From Phyllobacterium brassicacearum (GTDB taxonomy: Bacteria > Pseudomonadota > Alphaproteobacteria > Rhizobiales > Rhizobiaceae), in the NCBI RefSeq assembly GCF_003010955.1, contig NZ_PGGO01000020.1, positions 1 through 64,000 of the forward strand: a DNA stretch of 64,000 bases, read 5' to 3'. The notes below the pieces were generated by a model, which was given only the letters and a program-made list of their open reading frames with translations, was not told where the DNA came from and did not search any database. Shown here piece by piece: positions 39,730-53,156 of the stretch; position 1 is the stretch's first letter, and each line of letters starts with the position of its first letter. A program made the translations under genes and the position numbers.

Positions 39730-39861
39730 TGTGAGCAACCTCCCTGCAATCCTTGAATTTCTGTTGTGCTATCATCGCGCTTCAAAATATTTATTGCAAG
39801 CCAAGCAAAAGCGTATCCGTTGTGCAAAAATTCAAGTACCACAATAGTTGGAGGACGCTCT

Positions 39862-40743
39862 ATGAACTGGGATGACGTACGCGTTTTTTTGGCTGTCGCG
39901 CGTTCAGGACAAATCCTCGGGGCGGCCAAACGCCTTGGCGTCAATCATGCGACTGTCGCCCGGCGGCTTACAGCGCTTGAGAACGATCTGAATACAAAAC
40001 TCCTCACCCGGCGCACCAATGGCTGCGAACTCACCCACGCGGGCGAGGAATTCCTGCTGTCGGCCGAGCGCATGGAAGCAGAGATGCTCTCCATTCGGTC
40101 CTCACTTGGTGACGCCGACGTGTCGATATCGGGGTCAGTCCGAATTGGAGCCCCGGATGGTTTTGGCGTCACATTTCTGGCACCCCGACTGGCATCGCTC
40201 ACCGCTCGTTATCCCGATCTTAAAATCCAGTTGGTCCCAGTCCCTCGCTCCTTTTCGCTGTCGCGCCGTGAAGCCGATATCGCCATCACCGTCGACCGCC
40301 CCGATCAGGGCCGGCTGGTTGCGCGCAAACTGGTCGACTACAGCCTCTGCCTCTATGCCAGCCGCTCGTACTTGGAAACGCATCCAGCGCCTCAAACGAT
40401 CGACGAACTCTCCCAGCACCGCCTGGTGGGTTATGTCGACGATCTCGTCATTAGCCAATCATTGAATTACGCACCCGAGATCACCCGTGATTGGCGACCT
40501 GCCTTTGAGATTTCCAGTGCGCTTGGACAAGTGGAGGCCGTTAGGGCGGGCGCTGGGATTGGTATCCTGCACATGTTTATTGCCCGCGAGCATGATGATT
40601 TGGTCCCGGTCTTGCCTGAACGCACGATCCGGCGCTCCTATTGGCTGGCCTATCATGAATCAGTCCGTACACTTCGGCGTATAACTGCCGTGTCGAGTTT
40701 CATTTCCGATCTGGTGAACAGTGAAACAGGTCGATTTTCCTGA
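39862..40743 (+). CDS. LysR-family transcriptional regulator
   Basis: 293 residues from MNWDDVRVFLAVARSG, after GGAGG at 39850-39854. The N-terminal winged helix-turn-helix ('QILGAAKRLGVNHATVARRLTALE') is followed by a periplasmic-binding-protein-like effector domain. It is divergent from mmsA across 132 bases, so regulation of mmsA is the simplest guess. The inducer is unknown. Confidence 0.92.
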   Translation: MNWDDVRVFLAVARSGQILGAAKRLGVNHATVARRLTALENDLNTKLLTRRTNGCELTHAGEEFLLSAERMEAEMLSIRSSLGDADVSISGSVRIGAPDGFGVTFLAPRLASLTARYPDLKIQLVPVPRSFSLSRREADIAITVDRPDQGRLVARKLVDYSLCLYASRSYLETHPAPQTIDELSQHRLVGYVDDLVISQSLNYAPEITRDWRPAFEISSALGQVEAVRAGAGIGILHMFIAREHDDLVPVLPERTIRRSYWLAYHESVRTLRRITAVSSFISDLVNSETGRFS

Positions 40744-40861
40744 ACACTGCTTGTGTCAAATTGCAGGAGAAATGTGATTAACCGCCCGGAACAATGTTGA
40801 CCTTTTGGACTTCAGATGTTGCACCATTGCAGTCGACTCGAATCATATCGGAGTAAGAAAC

Positions 40862-41215
40862 ATGTACCGGTATATCCTCGCATTTGTCATAGCACTCGGC
40901 GGCTCGCAGTTTTTACCGGAACCCGCTCAGGCCCAGAATTCGGTGAAATGTGAGTCGCGCAAGTTCCGATACACGGAATGCGATGTAGACATGCGCCGTC
41001 CACGCATCGCCCGCCAGATATCGCGTTCGCCATGTATTGCTGGCGACACTTGGGGATATAATCGAGGCACAATCTGGGTCGACAAGGGTTGCGCGGCGGT
41101 CTTTGCCGATTCCGGCCGCCGCCCACGTAGAGACTGGGACGACGATCGCTATCCGCCACGCAGGGACGACTATTACCGGCCAAGGAACGGCGTCGAGTTC
41201 GAACTCGACTTCTGA
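40862..41215 (+). CDS. DUF3011-like exported protein
   Basis: 117 residues from MYRYILAFVIALGG after GGAG. A signal peptide ends near residue 25 (AQA). The mature part has four Cys in a pattern 'VKCESRKFRYTECDVD', 'SPCIAGDTWGY' and 'IWVDKGCAAVF', as in DUF3011 proteins, and ends in an Asp/Arg/Tyr-rich tail. The cysteines probably form disulfides in the periplasm. The function is unknown. It converges on macB with only five bases between the stops. Confidence 0.82.
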   Translation: MYRYILAFVIALGGSQFLPEPAQAQNSVKCESRKFRYTECDVDMRRPRIARQISRSPCIAGDTWGYNRGTIWVDKGCAAVFADSGRRPRRDWDDDRYPPRRDDYYRPRNGVEFELDF

Positions 41216-41220
41216 GCTAT

Positions 41221-43164
<1,944 letters not shown>

Positions 43165-43175
43165 TGCGAAGGTCT

Positions 43176-44477
43176 CTAGAACATCGGCGGCATGCGCATG
43201 CCGCGTTGCGAGCGATTGCCGGTACCACGGCTTGTCGTTGTTCCGCCCGTATCGCTATCCGAACCGACGACCACGAGCTCGCCCTCCTTCACCCCGCTTT
43301 TGATTTCAGCATTGACCCGGTTGCGGATGCCGACCTCGACTTCTCGGGTTTCGGTCGCTCCAGCGGGTGTGACAACAGTCACTTCCGCCTTGCGCGAGCC
43401 GTCATTGGCGCTATCCCGGCGTGAACCGCCAGTCAGGCTGATTGCGGAACTTGGCACGACGAGCACATCCTTGGCTGCCGACTGCACGAAGAAAACCTGG
43501 GCACTCATGGAGATCATCAGATCGCCGTCAGGGTTGGGGACGTCAAACAGTGCGTAATAGAGCACGACGTTATTTTCGATATCGGGTGTCGGCTGTATCT
43601 GCCGCAGCTTGCCCGTATAGCGTTTACCTGGCTGGCCCAGCAGCGTGAAATAAGCATCCATGCCGATCTTGAGCTTGCTGACATCCGCTTCCGAGACCTG
43701 TGCTTTGACCGTCATGGTCGACAGGTCAGCAATGGTGGCAATGGTCGGCGCAGTCTGGCTGGCATTCAGTGTCTGGCCTTCCTTGACCGGGACCGCCGCG
43801 ATCGTACCGGCCATGGGCGCGTAAATCTTCGTATACCCAAGATCGACCTGATCACCAGCAAGTGTTGCCTGCTGTTTGCGGATCTGGGCTTCCAGGGCAT
43901 TCACATCGGCTTCTGCAGCGGCCAGATCGGCGATGGCTTGATCAAGCGTGGACTGCGAGACGCTGCGGGTCGCCACAAGATTGCGCTGGCGATCAATATT
44001 GGCCTGCTTCAGCACGAGCTGCGCTTGCTTGGAAACGAGTTGTGCCTGCAGGTTGGCAAGTTCGGCTTGGTCAATCTCGATGCGATTCTGGATGGTTGCT
44101 GGATCAATCTCGCCAATGAGCTGGTTTTGTGTAACCTTGTCGCCGATATCGACATGCAGCACTTTGAGCTGTCCCGAGACCTGCGCGCCGGCATCGACGG
44201 ACTTGATCGAGTCAAGTGTGCCGACGGCCGTTACTGCGTTCTCAATGTCACCACGCACAACGACCTGTGTGACCACTGAGGCCGCCGCAGTCGACGTTTT
44301 GTACTGGCTCCACGCGTAATATCCCGTGCCCGCGACGGCTAAAACCACAGGAAGCCAGATCCAGAGGCGAGACCGCCGCTTTGTCCTTCGTGGAGGAACC
44401 GCTCCCGGAATGAATGTGACATTGGACGTAGCGGGCGACGCCTTGTCCTGTTTGGCCGTTCTGACTGTCTCGGTCAT
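43176..44477 (-). CDS. macA: MacA-type periplasmic adaptor
   Basis: 433 residues from [14 protein letters not shown] ten bases upstream; a longer frame is open but lacks a start signal. One membrane anchor (about 35-53, '[19 protein letters not shown]'), then the biotinyl-lipoyl, coiled-coil hairpin (about 120-190, with repeated '[15 protein letters not shown]') and beta-barrel parts of HlyD/RND-type adaptors. The C-terminal 20 residues are rich in Gly, Thr and Arg. First gene of the macAB operon. Confidence 0.92.
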   Translation of the reverse strand: MTETVRTAKQDKASPATSNVTFIPGAVPPRRTKRRSRLWIWLPVVLAVAGTGYYAWSQYKTSTAAASVVTQVVVRGDIENAVTAVGTLDSIKSVDAGAQVSGQLKVLHVDIGDKVTQNQLIGEIDPATIQNRIEIDQAELANLQAQLVSKQAQLVLKQANIDRQRNLVATRSVSQSTLDQAIADLAAAEADVNALEAQIRKQQATLAGDQVDLGYTKIYAPMAGTIAAVPVKEGQTLNASQTAPTIATIADLSTMTVKAQVSEADVSKLKIGMDAYFTLLGQPGKRYTGKLRQIQPTPDIENNVVLYYALFDVPNPDGDLMISMSAQVFFVQSAAKDVLVVPSSAISLTGGSRRDSANDGSRKAEVTVVTPAGATETREVEVGIRNRVNAEIKSGVKEGELVVVGSDSDTGGTTTSRGTGNRSQRGMRMPPMF

Positions 44478-44641
44478 GTGAAACCCGCTCCATCTCGTTA
44501 TACAGACGATGAGCTCATCTTGATGCATCCTATCAAGAAATGGAGATGAGGGGTTCGTCCGAAAAGCATTGAGATCATTATATTTTTGTAATGATCGCGC
44601 CGCCATTATCCTTGAGGAGGATGAACCACGGCTGAACGGGC

Positions 44642-45124
44642 TCAGACCCGATGATACGGATGTCCCGAAAGGATTGTCGTCGCGCGGTAGAGCTGTTCAG
44701 CGACGAGGATGCGGACAATTTGGTGGGGCCATGTCATGGCGCCGAGTGCCAGGACGAGATCGGCGCGGTCGCGCAAAGAGGCATGGTGCCCGTCCGGCCC
44801 GCCAATAGCAAAGAGCAACTGGCGTTTGCCATCGTCGCGAAAGCGTGCAATCGCCCCGGCGAAGGCTTCCGATGGCATGGACTTGCCCCGCTCATCGAGC
44901 AGAACCAAGACTCCGCCCGGTTCCAGCGCCTCCAGAACCTTCGATGATTCTTCCTGCTTGCGCAGTTCTGGCTGCTGGGCGCGGCTTTCAGTGATTTCAA
45001 TGAAGGAGCCGAATTCCAAACCAAGAGGGCTGCCGGTCTTTTTCAATCGGTCGAAGTAGCGGTCTGCCAATTCCCGTTCGGGGCCAGATTTCATCCGGCC
45101 CACGGCAAAAACGGTAATACGCAT
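44642..45124 (-). CDS. rlmH: 23S rRNA pseudouridine-1915 N3-methyltransferase
   Basis: 160 residues, start after GGAG. SPOUT-class methyltransferase: 'LDERGKSMPSEAFA' and the cofactor knot 'LLFAIGGPDGHHASLRDRADLVLALGAMTWPHQIVRILVAEQLYRA' region are intact. It methylates m3-pseudouridine 1915 in helix 69 of the large ribosomal subunit. Gene order rsfS-rlmH is common in bacteria. Single clear start. Confidence 0.95.
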   Translation of the reverse strand: MRITVFAVGRMKSGPERELADRYFDRLKKTGSPLGLEFGSFIEITESRAQQPELRKQEESSKVLEALEPGGVLVLLDERGKSMPSEAFAGAIARFRDDGKRQLLFAIGGPDGHHASLRDRADLVLALGAMTWPHQIVRILVAEQLYRATTILSGHPYHRV

Positions 45125-45246
45125 GGCACACTCCAGTCCTCAGATATTCTGGCTCGAAGGAGATACTCCGGCCAGAAACCGGTCCAGATAAATCAGCCGT
45201 CCAAAGCGTCGCATGGGGCACAGGCCCAGACGCCTCGATCCGTCAA

Positions 45247-45630
45247 TTAGTGTACGGTCTCTCCGTCGAGTTCGGGAGCCTGCCACATCTTTTCGATGTT
45301 GTAGAACTCACGCACTTCGGGACGGAAAATATGGATGATGATATCGCCCGTGTCGATCAACACCCAATCACCGCTGGCAAGACCTTCGACCTTCACACCG
45401 TTGCCCTGCCCGCTCTCTTTCAGAGCGCGCAAAAGCTGGTCCGCGACCGCCGTTACGTGACGATGCGAACGTCCCGACGCGATGACCATATGGTCACCGA
45501 TGACGGACTTGCCTCGAAGGTCGATGGGGACAATGTTCTCAGCCTTGGAGTCTTCGAGACTGGCAAGGACTGACTGGAGGGCAAGAGATACGGAACTGAT
45601 TCCGTTCATCTCCGCCGTTGAAGGTGCCAA
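45247..45630 (-). CDS. rsfS: Ribosome silencing factor
   Basis: 127 residues with a TTG start (AAGGA four bases upstream); an ATG seven codons later (45609) is an alternative. The RsfS fold is plain: 'LEDSKAENIVPIDLRGKSVIGDHMVIASGRSHRHVTAVADQ' region and 'LIDTGDIIIHIFRPEVREFYNIEKMW'. It binds L14 and blocks subunit joining when nutrients fall. It lies between nadD and rlmH in the usual alphaproteobacterial order. Confidence 0.92.
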   Translation of the reverse strand: MAPSTAEMNGISSVSLALQSVLASLEDSKAENIVPIDLRGKSVIGDHMVIASGRSHRHVTAVADQLLRALKESGQGNGVKVEGLASGDWVLIDTGDIIIHIFRPEVREFYNIEKMWQAPELDGETVH

Positions 45631-45787
45631 GGCATCCTTCTTCTGAAATGCTGTTCTCAGTGTATTTCCTTTCCCTTAAGAACAACGCAACGCAGCTGGT
45701 AACCATGCTGCACACACCTAAGATAGGCAGAGTCGCGTGACACTTTCAAGACGCCGCGGCGAACCCATTGATCCCACTTTGTTCTTT

Positions 45788-46435
45788 TCACTTTGCCACG
45801 CCATTGCGGATAGCGGTTGATGACAACAATGACCTCGGTCCATGAATAAACGTCCAGGCCGGCGCCTTTGAACGGGCGAGCATCGGAGCATCGGTCTCGT
45901 CGATGCGTGCATAGTCGAATGTCTTTGCCATGCGCGATGAGAGAAATGCCAAGGTCGAGCCGGGTCGATCAATAACGGCGATCGGGAACGTCAACGCTAT
46001 CTCTTGCCAGCGCTGCCAACGATGGAAATCCGCCAAATTGTCGGCGCCCATGATCCAGACAAAATGCACGCCCGGATTGCGGGCCTTAATCATCGCAAGC
46101 GTATCAGCGGTATAACGCAAGTCATGCGCAGCTTCGAATGCTGTGATCTTTATTCGCGGGTCATGAACTTGCGCCTCGCATAGCCTCAGCCGCTCGGCAA
46201 GCGATGCCAGATGGGTCGTGTCCTTGAGCGGGTTACCGGGCGTGACGATCCACCAGAGCTGGTCAAGTTTGAGGCGCCGCAGCGCGATTTCAGCAACAAG
46301 CGCATGTCCTGCGTGCGGCGGATTGAACGAACCGCCGAACAGGCCGACTGTCATGCCCTTCAAGGCGAAAGGCATGCGCAGATTCGCTGCGCTTACACCA
46401 GGAAAGCTGTTCAGCAGAGCTGGGGTTAATGTCAC
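45788..46435 (-). CDS. nadD: Nicotinate-nucleotide adenylyltransferase
   Basis: 215 residues from a GTG overlapping the proA stop (GTGA). The nucleotidyltransferase motif '[14 protein letters not shown]' is at 31-44 and 'SSTAIRNG' closes the protein. It adenylates nicotinate mononucleotide in NAD synthesis. The N-terminal 28 residues precede the family core, so a later ATG (residue 21 or 28) could be the real start. Confidence 0.94.
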   Translation of the reverse strand: MTLTPALLNSFPGVSAANLRMPFALKGMTVGLFGGSFNPPHAGHALVAEIALRRLKLDQLWWIVTPGNPLKDTTHLASLAERLRLCEAQVHDPRIKITAFEAAHDLRYTADTLAMIKARNPGVHFVWIMGADNLADFHRWQRWQEIALTFPIAVIDRPGSTLAFLSSRMAKTFDYARIDETDAPMLARSKAPAWTFIHGPRSLLSSTAIRNGVAK

Positions 46436-47715
46436 GGGCGAGTCTGACCGTTGCCGCGAACGCGGTATTTGAAGGACGTCAACTGCTCGACACCGACGGG
46501 GCCCCGAGCATGCATTTTTCCGGTAGCAATACCGATTTCCGCGCCCATGCCGAACTCACCGCCATCAGCGAACTGCGTTGAGGCATTGTGCAAGAGAATT
46601 GCCGAGTCGATCTCATTGAAGAACCGCTCAACCACCAGCACATCTTCGGCGATGACTGCCTCCGTGTGGTGGGAGGAATATTGGTTGATGTGTTGGATCG
46701 CACCATCGACACCGTTGACCAGCTTCACTGAGATGATCGCATCCAGGTATTCGGTAGACCAATCCTCGTCAGTGGCGGGCTTGGCACCCGCAAAAAGCTC
46801 CACAACCCCCTCATCACCGCGAATTTCGCAGCCCGCGGCGCGGAGGTCTTCAAGGAGTGGCACCAGATGCGATGGTGCGATCAGTCGATCGACCAGAAGC
46901 GTTTCGGCGGAGCCACACACGCCCGTACGGCGCATCTTTGCGTTTACCGCAATCTTACGCGCCATGGCCAAGTCAGCCGAAGCATCGATGTAAAGGTGGC
47001 AGAGGCCCTCCAGATGCGCAAAGACCGGCACGCGGGCTTCCGATTGGACCCGCGCCACCAGACTTTTGCCGCCGCGGGGAATGATCACATCCAGATTGCC
47101 ATCAAGGCCCTTGAGCATTTCGCCGACTGCTGCACGATCAGTGGTCGGGACCAGCTGGATCGCATCTTTGGGCAGGCCCGCGGCTTCAAGCCCGTCCAGC
47201 AGGGCTTCATGAATGGCTTTGGATGAATGAGCGGAATCCGAACCACCCCGTAGGATAACCGCATTGCCGGACTTGAGGCAGAGCGCAGCCGCATCGGCGG
47301 TCACGTTCGGACGGCTCTCATAGATGACGCCAATAACACCAAGGGGCGTGCGCACGCGTTCGATATGCAAACCATTTGGACGATCCCACTCGGCAATGAT
47401 CTCGCCGACAGGGTCTCCGAGGCCGGCGATCGTCCGGATGCTCTCCGAAATGCTGGCAATTCGCTGCTCATCGAGCTTTAATCGATCGAGCAGGGAGGCT
47501 GCCATGCCCGTCTTCTCGCCGTTGGCCATATCTTGTTCATTGGCCCGCAAGATCTCGGCCTTCCGCTGATCGACCGCGTCGGCCATGGCAAGCAGCGCGG
47601 CTGCTTTCTTGTTCGGAGAAGCGATCGACAACGGCTGTGAAGCGGCACGTGCCTTTCGGCCAACATCTGCCATAAGATCAGCAATGGGCTGTTCTGCGTC
47701 GACTCGTCCCAACAT
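46432..47715 (-). CDS. proA: Glutamate-5-semialdehyde dehydrogenase
   Basis: 427 residues, GGAG six bases upstream of ATG. Gamma-glutamyl phosphate reductase with '[18 protein letters not shown]' and the catalytic Cys in '[15 protein letters not shown]' (near 257). It reduces gamma-glutamyl phosphate made by ProB, the second step of proline synthesis. Three bases separate it from proB. Confidence 0.96.
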   Translation of the reverse strand: MLGRVDAEQPIADLMADVGRKARAASQPLSIASPNKKAAALLAMADAVDQRKAEILRANEQDMANGEKTGMAASLLDRLKLDEQRIASISESIRTIAGLGDPVGEIIAEWDRPNGLHIERVRTPLGVIGVIYESRPNVTADAAALCLKSGNAVILRGGSDSAHSSKAIHEALLDGLEAAGLPKDAIQLVPTTDRAAVGEMLKGLDGNLDVIIPRGGKSLVARVQSEARVPVFAHLEGLCHLYIDASADLAMARKIAVNAKMRRTGVCGSAETLLVDRLIAPSHLVPLLEDLRAAGCEIRGDEGVVELFAGAKPATDEDWSTEYLDAIISVKLVNGVDGAIQHINQYSSHHTEAVIAEDVLVVERFFNEIDSAILLHNASTQFADGGEFGMGAEIGIATGKMHARGPVGVEQLTSFKYRVRGNGQTRP

Positions 47716-47718
47716 CGC

Positions 47719-48906
47719 TCACTCCTTGGCGGTGGTATCGCGCCTTGCACGTACCACCAGATCATCGCGATGGATCATCGCGGAACGGGCATCATAACCG
47801 AGAATTTCTGCAATCTCATTGGTCTTGCGCCCGGCAATCTTTACGGCATCCGACGCGTCATACGCAATAAGGCCACGCGCCGCCTCGCGTTTATCGGGAC
47901 CGAAGACAGCAACGGTATCGCCGCGCATGAATTGCCCCGCCACTTCGCGCACACCAGCCGCAAGCAGCGACTTGCCAGACTTCAGCGCGACCAACGCGCC
48001 CTCATCGATCACGAGCCGCCCCGATGGTTCAAGATTGCCGGAGATCCAAGTCTTCCAGGCATTGACCGGTGTCGGGCTGGCCTTGAACAGGGTCGACCGC
48101 TCACCCTTGTCGATCGCTGCCAGCGGATTAAGGCGAGTACCTGAGGCAATGATCATGGCTGTCCCCGCGGCATTGGCGATCTTGCCTGCATCAAGCTTGG
48201 TCTTCATGCCCCCGCGCGAATACTCCGACGCCGCCGCTCCCGCCATGGCCTCAATATCGGGCGTGATTGCTTCGACGACAGGCAGAAATTTCCCATCGGG
48301 ATTCTGGTGTGGCGGAGCGGTATAGAGCCCATCGATATCGGACAACAGGATCAGGAGATCAGCGCTCATCATGGTGGCTACGCGCGCCGCGAGGCGATCA
48401 TTGTCGCCGTAGCGAATCTCGGTCGTAGCAACAGTGTCGTTCTCGTTGATCACGGGCACGGCTTTCAGCCGCAGCAGAGTGCCAATCGTCGCGCGCGCAT
48501 TGAGGTAGCGACGGCGCTCTTCCGTGTCAGAAAGAGTCAACAGGATCTGACCGGCACGCAATTTGTGATGGCTGAGAACCTCCGCATAAGCCTTGGCGAG
48601 TTCGATCTGACCGGCCGCAGCCGCGGCCTGGCTCTCCTCAAGGCGCAAGGACCCCTTTGGCAAACCGAGGACGGTCCGGCCGAGCGCAATTGCACCCGAC
48701 GACACGATCATCACTTCGACACCATTTGCGCATAGAGCCGCAATGTCGTCGCCGAGGCTTTCCAGCCAGTCTCGCTTCAGGCCGCTGGTTCGATCCACCA
48801 GCAATGCCGATCCAATTTTCACGACGATCCGCCGATAGCTGTATAGCTTTGGACGCCTGGACGCGGCCTCGTCATTCTGATGGAGCTGTGCGGCTTTCAC
48901 GGTCAT
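47719..48906 (-). CDS. proB: Glutamate 5-kinase
   Basis: 395 residues from [10 protein letters not shown], seven bases after the obgE stop. The amino-acid kinase domain begins at residue 25 ('[14 protein letters not shown]') and a PUA domain covers about 295-380. It phosphorylates glutamate and is usually feedback-inhibited by proline. In the operon order obgE-proB-proA-nadD. The 24 residues before the kinase core are more variable, so the start carries some doubt. Confidence 0.95.
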   Translation of the reverse strand: MTVKAAQLHQNDEAASRRPKLYSYRRIVVKIGSALLVDRTSGLKRDWLESLGDDIAALCANGVEVMIVSSGAIALGRTVLGLPKGSLRLEESQAAAAAGQIELAKAYAEVLSHHKLRAGQILLTLSDTEERRRYLNARATIGTLLRLKAVPVINENDTVATTEIRYGDNDRLAARVATMMSADLLILLSDIDGLYTAPPHQNPDGKFLPVVEAITPDIEAMAGAAASEYSRGGMKTKLDAGKIANAAGTAMIIASGTRLNPLAAIDKGERSTLFKASPTPVNAWKTWISGNLEPSGRLVIDEGALVALKSGKSLLAAGVREVAGQFMRGDTVAVFGPDKREAARGLIAYDASDAVKIAGRKTNEIAEILGYDARSAMIHRDDLVVRARRDTTAKE

Positions 48907-48913
48907 GGTATCT

Positions 48914-49954
<1,041 letters not shown>

Positions 49955-50005
49955 TCAGTCCTTATTGATGTTTCGAGGCATTACAGGAAAATCCCCGAGA
50001 AGAAA

Positions 50006-50035
50006 ACTGGCCGCTCAATTACTTGAAGCGGCCAG
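50006..50035 (-). terminator. Intrinsic terminator after the GNAT gene
   Basis: A perfect ten-base-pair stem ACTGGCCGCT/AGCGGCCAGT (50006-50015 and 50026-50035), followed on the minus strand by TTTTC. It lies just after the acetyltransferase stop and ahead of obgE, which should therefore have its own promoter. Confidence 0.88.
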
Positions 50036-50042
50036 TCCATTT

Positions 50043-50663
50043 CTATGACGTCCAGCTGCGAAGGCCGATCCAGGTACGACGGTCGAGCATGTAGCGCTCG
50101 ACCGGCACGTTGCCTGCCGCCAGCGAATCCATCATGCCGGTGTTGGCATACTGGAAGCCGCTTTTGTAGATTACCCGGCGCGATGCAATGTTCGAGACGC
50201 GGCAGGAAGCATGAAGCTTCTCCACCTGTGTCGCCCGGAACACCAGATCGACAAGCGCGTGCGCAGCTTCAGTCGCATAACCCTTGCCCCAATAGGGCTC
50301 GCCCAGCCAGTAACCTATCTCCAACTCATCCTTGTGCGAGGGCGCATGCTCGTCCTTGTTGCGCCGGTAATTGATACCGCAACAACCAATGAACGTGCCC
50401 GATTGCGCCAACGTGATGGCGTAGACGCATTTGCCGATCTCGCCCGCGTTGGCGCGGCGCACGAAATCCACCGCATGTTCCTTCGTATAGGGGTGCGGCA
50501 TGCGGGAAAGCATTTCTGCCACGTGAAGGTTATCGGCGAGACGGGCAATTGCATCCACATCCTCGTTACGTGGCGCCCGCAAGACAAGGCGTTCCGTAAC
50601 GAGAACCGGACAGTCTATCAGATCCAGCCGTTCTTCATCGTCTTCGAGTATTTCAGCAACCAT
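50043..50663 (-). CDS. GNAT-family N-acetyltransferase (RimJ/RimL-like)
   Basis: 206 residues from MVAEILEDDEERLD, start after GGAGG. The acetyl-CoA fold is seen in 'LEIGYWLGEPYWGKGYATEAAHAL' and 'ASCRVSNIASRRVIYKSGF'. The family includes ribosomal-protein acetyltransferases such as RimJ and RimL. Location beside rpmA and rplU makes a ribosomal substrate conceivable, but nothing in the sequence proves it. It has its own terminators on both sides. Confidence 0.88.
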   Translation of the reverse strand: MVAEILEDDEERLDLIDCPVLVTERLVLRAPRNEDVDAIARLADNLHVAEMLSRMPHPYTKEHAVDFVRRANAGEIGKCVYAITLAQSGTFIGCCGINYRRNKDEHAPSHKDELEIGYWLGEPYWGKGYATEAAHALVDLVFRATQVEKLHASCRVSNIASRRVIYKSGFQYANTGMMDSLAAGNVPVERYMLDRRTWIGLRSWTS

Positions 50664-50683
50664 TTGTCGTTCCTCCAGACACG

Positions 50684-50717
50684 AAAAGGGAGATGGGTGG
50701 TTATCCCATCTCCCCTT
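50684..50717 (-). terminator. Intrinsic terminator of rplU-rpmA
   Basis: A stem of about thirteen base pairs (AAAGGGAGATGGG against CCCATCTCCC-CTTT, 50684-50697 and 50704-50717) is followed by TTTTC on the minus strand. It lies about 65 bases after the rpmA stop. Confidence 0.88.
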
Positions 50718-50780
50718 TGATCTTTTGGCGGTTGCCATTCACCGGGTCCGATGGGACGCCGGTGCTTCAAGCAGGACCGG

Positions 50781-51053
50781 CTATTCTGCTGCTTCGGCGA
50801 TCGGGTTGACGATCGACACGTAGCTACGGCCGTTGGCTTTGGTACGGAAGGAAACGACACCTGCTTCAAGTGCGAACAGGGTATGATCCTTGCCCAGGCC
50901 AACGTTGACGCCGGGATGCCATTTGGTGCCGCGTTGACGAACGAGGATGTTGCCGGCGAGAACCTTCTCGCCACCGAACTTCTTCACGCCAAGGCGCTTC
51001 GATTCTGAATCACGACCGTTGCGTGACGAACCACCAGCTTTTTTATGTGCCAT
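50781..51053 (-). CDS. rpmA: 50S ribosomal protein L27
   Basis: 90 residues, start after GAGGAG. The N-terminus [20 protein letters not shown] is the L27 signature that reaches the peptidyl transferase centre; there is no cleavable leader of the Firmicutes type. It is 24 bases downstream of rplU, and the two form one unit. Confidence 0.97.
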   Translation of the reverse strand: MAHKKAGGSSRNGRDSESKRLGVKKFGGEKVLAGNILVRQRGTKWHPGVNVGLGKDHTLFALEAGVVSFRTKANGRSYVSIVNPIAEAAE

Positions 51054-51077
51054 CGGATTGCTCCTCTAAACTTGTTC

Positions 51078-51569
51078 TTATTCGCCCTTAGCGGGCTTCT
51101 CAGCCTTGGCGGCAGCCTTCTTTGGCGCAGCTTTGGCCTTTGGTGCAGCTTTCGTCTCGCCAGAATCTGCAACCGCGTCAGCAGCGGCGGCTTCTGCCTT
51201 CGGAGCAGCTTCCTTCTTGGCCGGCTTTTCAGCGGCCTTCTTGGAAGGCTTTGCGCCATCGGTCAGGATTTCCGAGATACGGATCGTCGTCAATTCCTGA
51301 CGATGACCGCGCGTACGCTTGGAATTCTGGCGGCGACGCTTCTTGAAGGCGATGACCTTGCGTGCACGGCCCTGCTCGACGACTTCGGCTGTAACCAGAG
51401 CACCACCGACAACAGGAGCACCGATCGTTGCGTCGGCTCCGACGCCAACCATCAGAACTTCAGCAAATTCAACGATATCACCGGCGTTGCCGGCAACTTT
51501 CTCGACCTTCAACAGGTCATTGGCGGCAACGCGATACTGCTTACCACCGGTCTTGATGACTGCGAACAT
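51078..51569 (-). CDS. rplU: 50S ribosomal protein L21 with Ala/Lys-rich tail
   Basis: 163 residues from [14 protein letters not shown]. Residues 1-103 are ordinary L21. Residues 106-163 form a low-complexity tail of Ala, Lys, Pro and Glu. Many rhizobial L21 proteins carry a C-terminal extension ending in a helix-hairpin-helix domain; here only the disordered part is present. It binds 23S rRNA near L20. First gene of rplU-rpmA. Confidence 0.96.
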   Translation of the reverse strand: MFAVIKTGGKQYRVAANDLLKVEKVAGNAGDIVEFAEVLMVGVGADATIGAPVVGGALVTAEVVEQGRARKVIAFKKRRRQNSKRTRGHRQELTTIRISEILTDGAKPSKKAAEKPAKKEAAPKAEAAAADAVADSGETKAAPKAKAAPKKAAAKAEKPAKGE

Positions 51570-51923
51570 TTTTTCCCTTTCGGCGTTCGGTTCGGTTTCG
51601 TGCCAATTTCTCGGCAATAACCGTCTTTTTGTCAGTCGTGACAGATTGATCGAAAGGCGCTTTGACCCGTAAGAATGAAGGCACCCGAATTCAAAAACAA
51701 ACGGCGCGGAGAATCCCCCACGCCAGTCGTTGGGCGCTTATAGGATCAGCTTTGTCACGGAGTCAAGAAATTTAACGCAAAATTGCTCTTGTATCGAACC
51801 GCTTTGCCCGCTATCTAGCGCGTCGCACGCTCAAGCCAAGCCCTTCGGGGCATCGCGGCACCGGCAGGGTCTAACTGTCCCACCGACATATCCGGGATCG
51901 ATCTTTACAAAGATCCCTTACGC
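51570..51923. other. Spacer between rplU and tRNA-Ser
   Basis: About 350 bases with no credible gene. It should hold the rplU promoter and leader on the minus strand and the tRNA promoter on the plus strand. Close to the tRNA, GATCTTT-AC-AAAGATC (51900-51915) is a perfect short dyad. No autogenous L21 leader structure could be recognised by eye. Confidence 0.5.
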
Positions 51924-52013
51924 GGAGAGGTGGCTGAGTGGTTGAAAGCACCGCACTCGAAATGCGGCATGGGGGCAACTCCATCGGGGGTTCAAATCCC
52001 TCCCTCTCCGCCA
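51924..52013 (+). tRNA. tRNA-Ser (anticodon CGA)
   Basis: The acceptor stem GGAGAGG (51924-51930) pairs with CCTCTCC (52003-52009), followed by G and an encoded CCA. The anticodon stem and loop read GCA-CTCGAAA-TGC, giving anticodon CGA for UCG codons. The long variable arm between the anticodon and T arms and the T loop GTTCAAATCC are typical of serine tRNAs. Confidence 0.97.
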
Positions 52014-52055
52014 TCATTCCAAACCAATTCCTGAAGTTAGTTTGGCTCCTGCCCT

Positions 52056-52943
52056 TCAAGTCGCCAAGTGTTCGTTGATGAACGCGCCGGCCGAGGCGAT
52101 CGCCATTCGTCCCGAGGTCAGCCGTGCCGCCCACAGAGGCCACGCGTGGATCATGTGTGGCCAGATCTCCAGACTTGTTGCCACGTCGACCGCCCCAAGC
52201 CGGCGGGCGATACGCACTGCATCGTCGAGCAGCGTCTCGGCTGAGCCAACCTGGATCAGGATCGGCGGGAGCCCCGGAAGATCGGCATGGAGCGGCGACG
52301 CGAGTGGCTCGCGAGCGCTGGTTCCGGCGAGATAAGCGCCGGCGAGCTCTTCAAGATAGTCGCGGTGAATCAGCGGATCGACAGTGTCTTTCTCATCCAT
52401 ACTCGCACCGGTCATTTCGAGATCGACCCATGGCGATACCAACCAAGCGCAACCAGGCAACGGTTTGCCTGCATCACGCAAACGTATCATGGTCGCAAGC
52501 GTCAACCCGCCGCCAGCACTGTCGCCGCCGATCGCAATTGATGCGGCGGGCACTTTTTGAGCGAGCAGGAACTCGAACGCGGCAAGTCCATCGTCGAGCG
52601 CCGCCGGAAACGGGTTCTCGGGGGCTAGCCGGTAACCGAGTGCAAATGTGCGGACGCGCGCAGCGCGACCTGTCTCGGCGACCATCCTGCGATGACTTTG
52701 GATCGATCCGGAGCAGTAACCACCGCCGTGGAAAAACAGCAGCGTCTTGGTGGGGTCGCTTCCCGGGGCCAGCGACCACTCTGCCTCGCATGTGCCGATG
52801 ATTTGACGCTCGAAGTAGATGTCAGGCGCAACCGGATCCGCGGATGCCACGAGATCGAGACGCTGGCGCCGCTCGGTGAGGCTCGTGGGTCGCGGACTGG
52901 ATTGCAGCAGGGCCCTGACGGAATCGATCTCGTTTTCGTACAT
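52056..52943 (-). CDS. Alpha/beta hydrolase (HSL-family esterase)
   Basis: 295 residues from MYENEIDSVRALL, start after AGGGG. The oxyanion motif HGGGY (near 73-77), the nucleophile elbow GDSAGGG (near 141-147), an Asp in 'SAETLLDDA' and the His in 'MIHAWPLW' make a complete catalytic triad of the hormone-sensitive-lipase family. No signal peptide. It hydrolyses carboxylic esters of unknown identity. It is alone, beside the tRNA gene. Confidence 0.9.
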   Translation of the reverse strand: MYENEIDSVRALLQSSPRPTSLTERRQRLDLVASADPVAPDIYFERQIIGTCEAEWSLAPGSDPTKTLLFFHGGGYCSGSIQSHRRMVAETGRAARVRTFALGYRLAPENPFPAALDDGLAAFEFLLAQKVPAASIAIGGDSAGGGLTLATMIRLRDAGKPLPGCAWLVSPWVDLEMTGASMDEKDTVDPLIHRDYLEELAGAYLAGTSAREPLASPLHADLPGLPPILIQVGSAETLLDDAVRIARRLGAVDVATSLEIWPHMIHAWPLWAARLTSGRMAIASAGAFINEHLAT

Positions 52944-53156
52944 TGTCGCTACCCCTGGGTCCCGCGTTTGACGATGATCCAGAACGATCGCCTTCACCGT
53001 GATCTTCTGGAAAAACAGTGGAAAGAATAGCACGGACCGCCAGATTTGAACTGCCCTGCGGCGAAGGACTGGGCTCGGGTCGGAGCACCCCGGGGGCTGG
53101 AGAAATTACCACTAAGGCGATACGCTCTGGTCATTGGCTTTTTCGAGGACGCTAAC

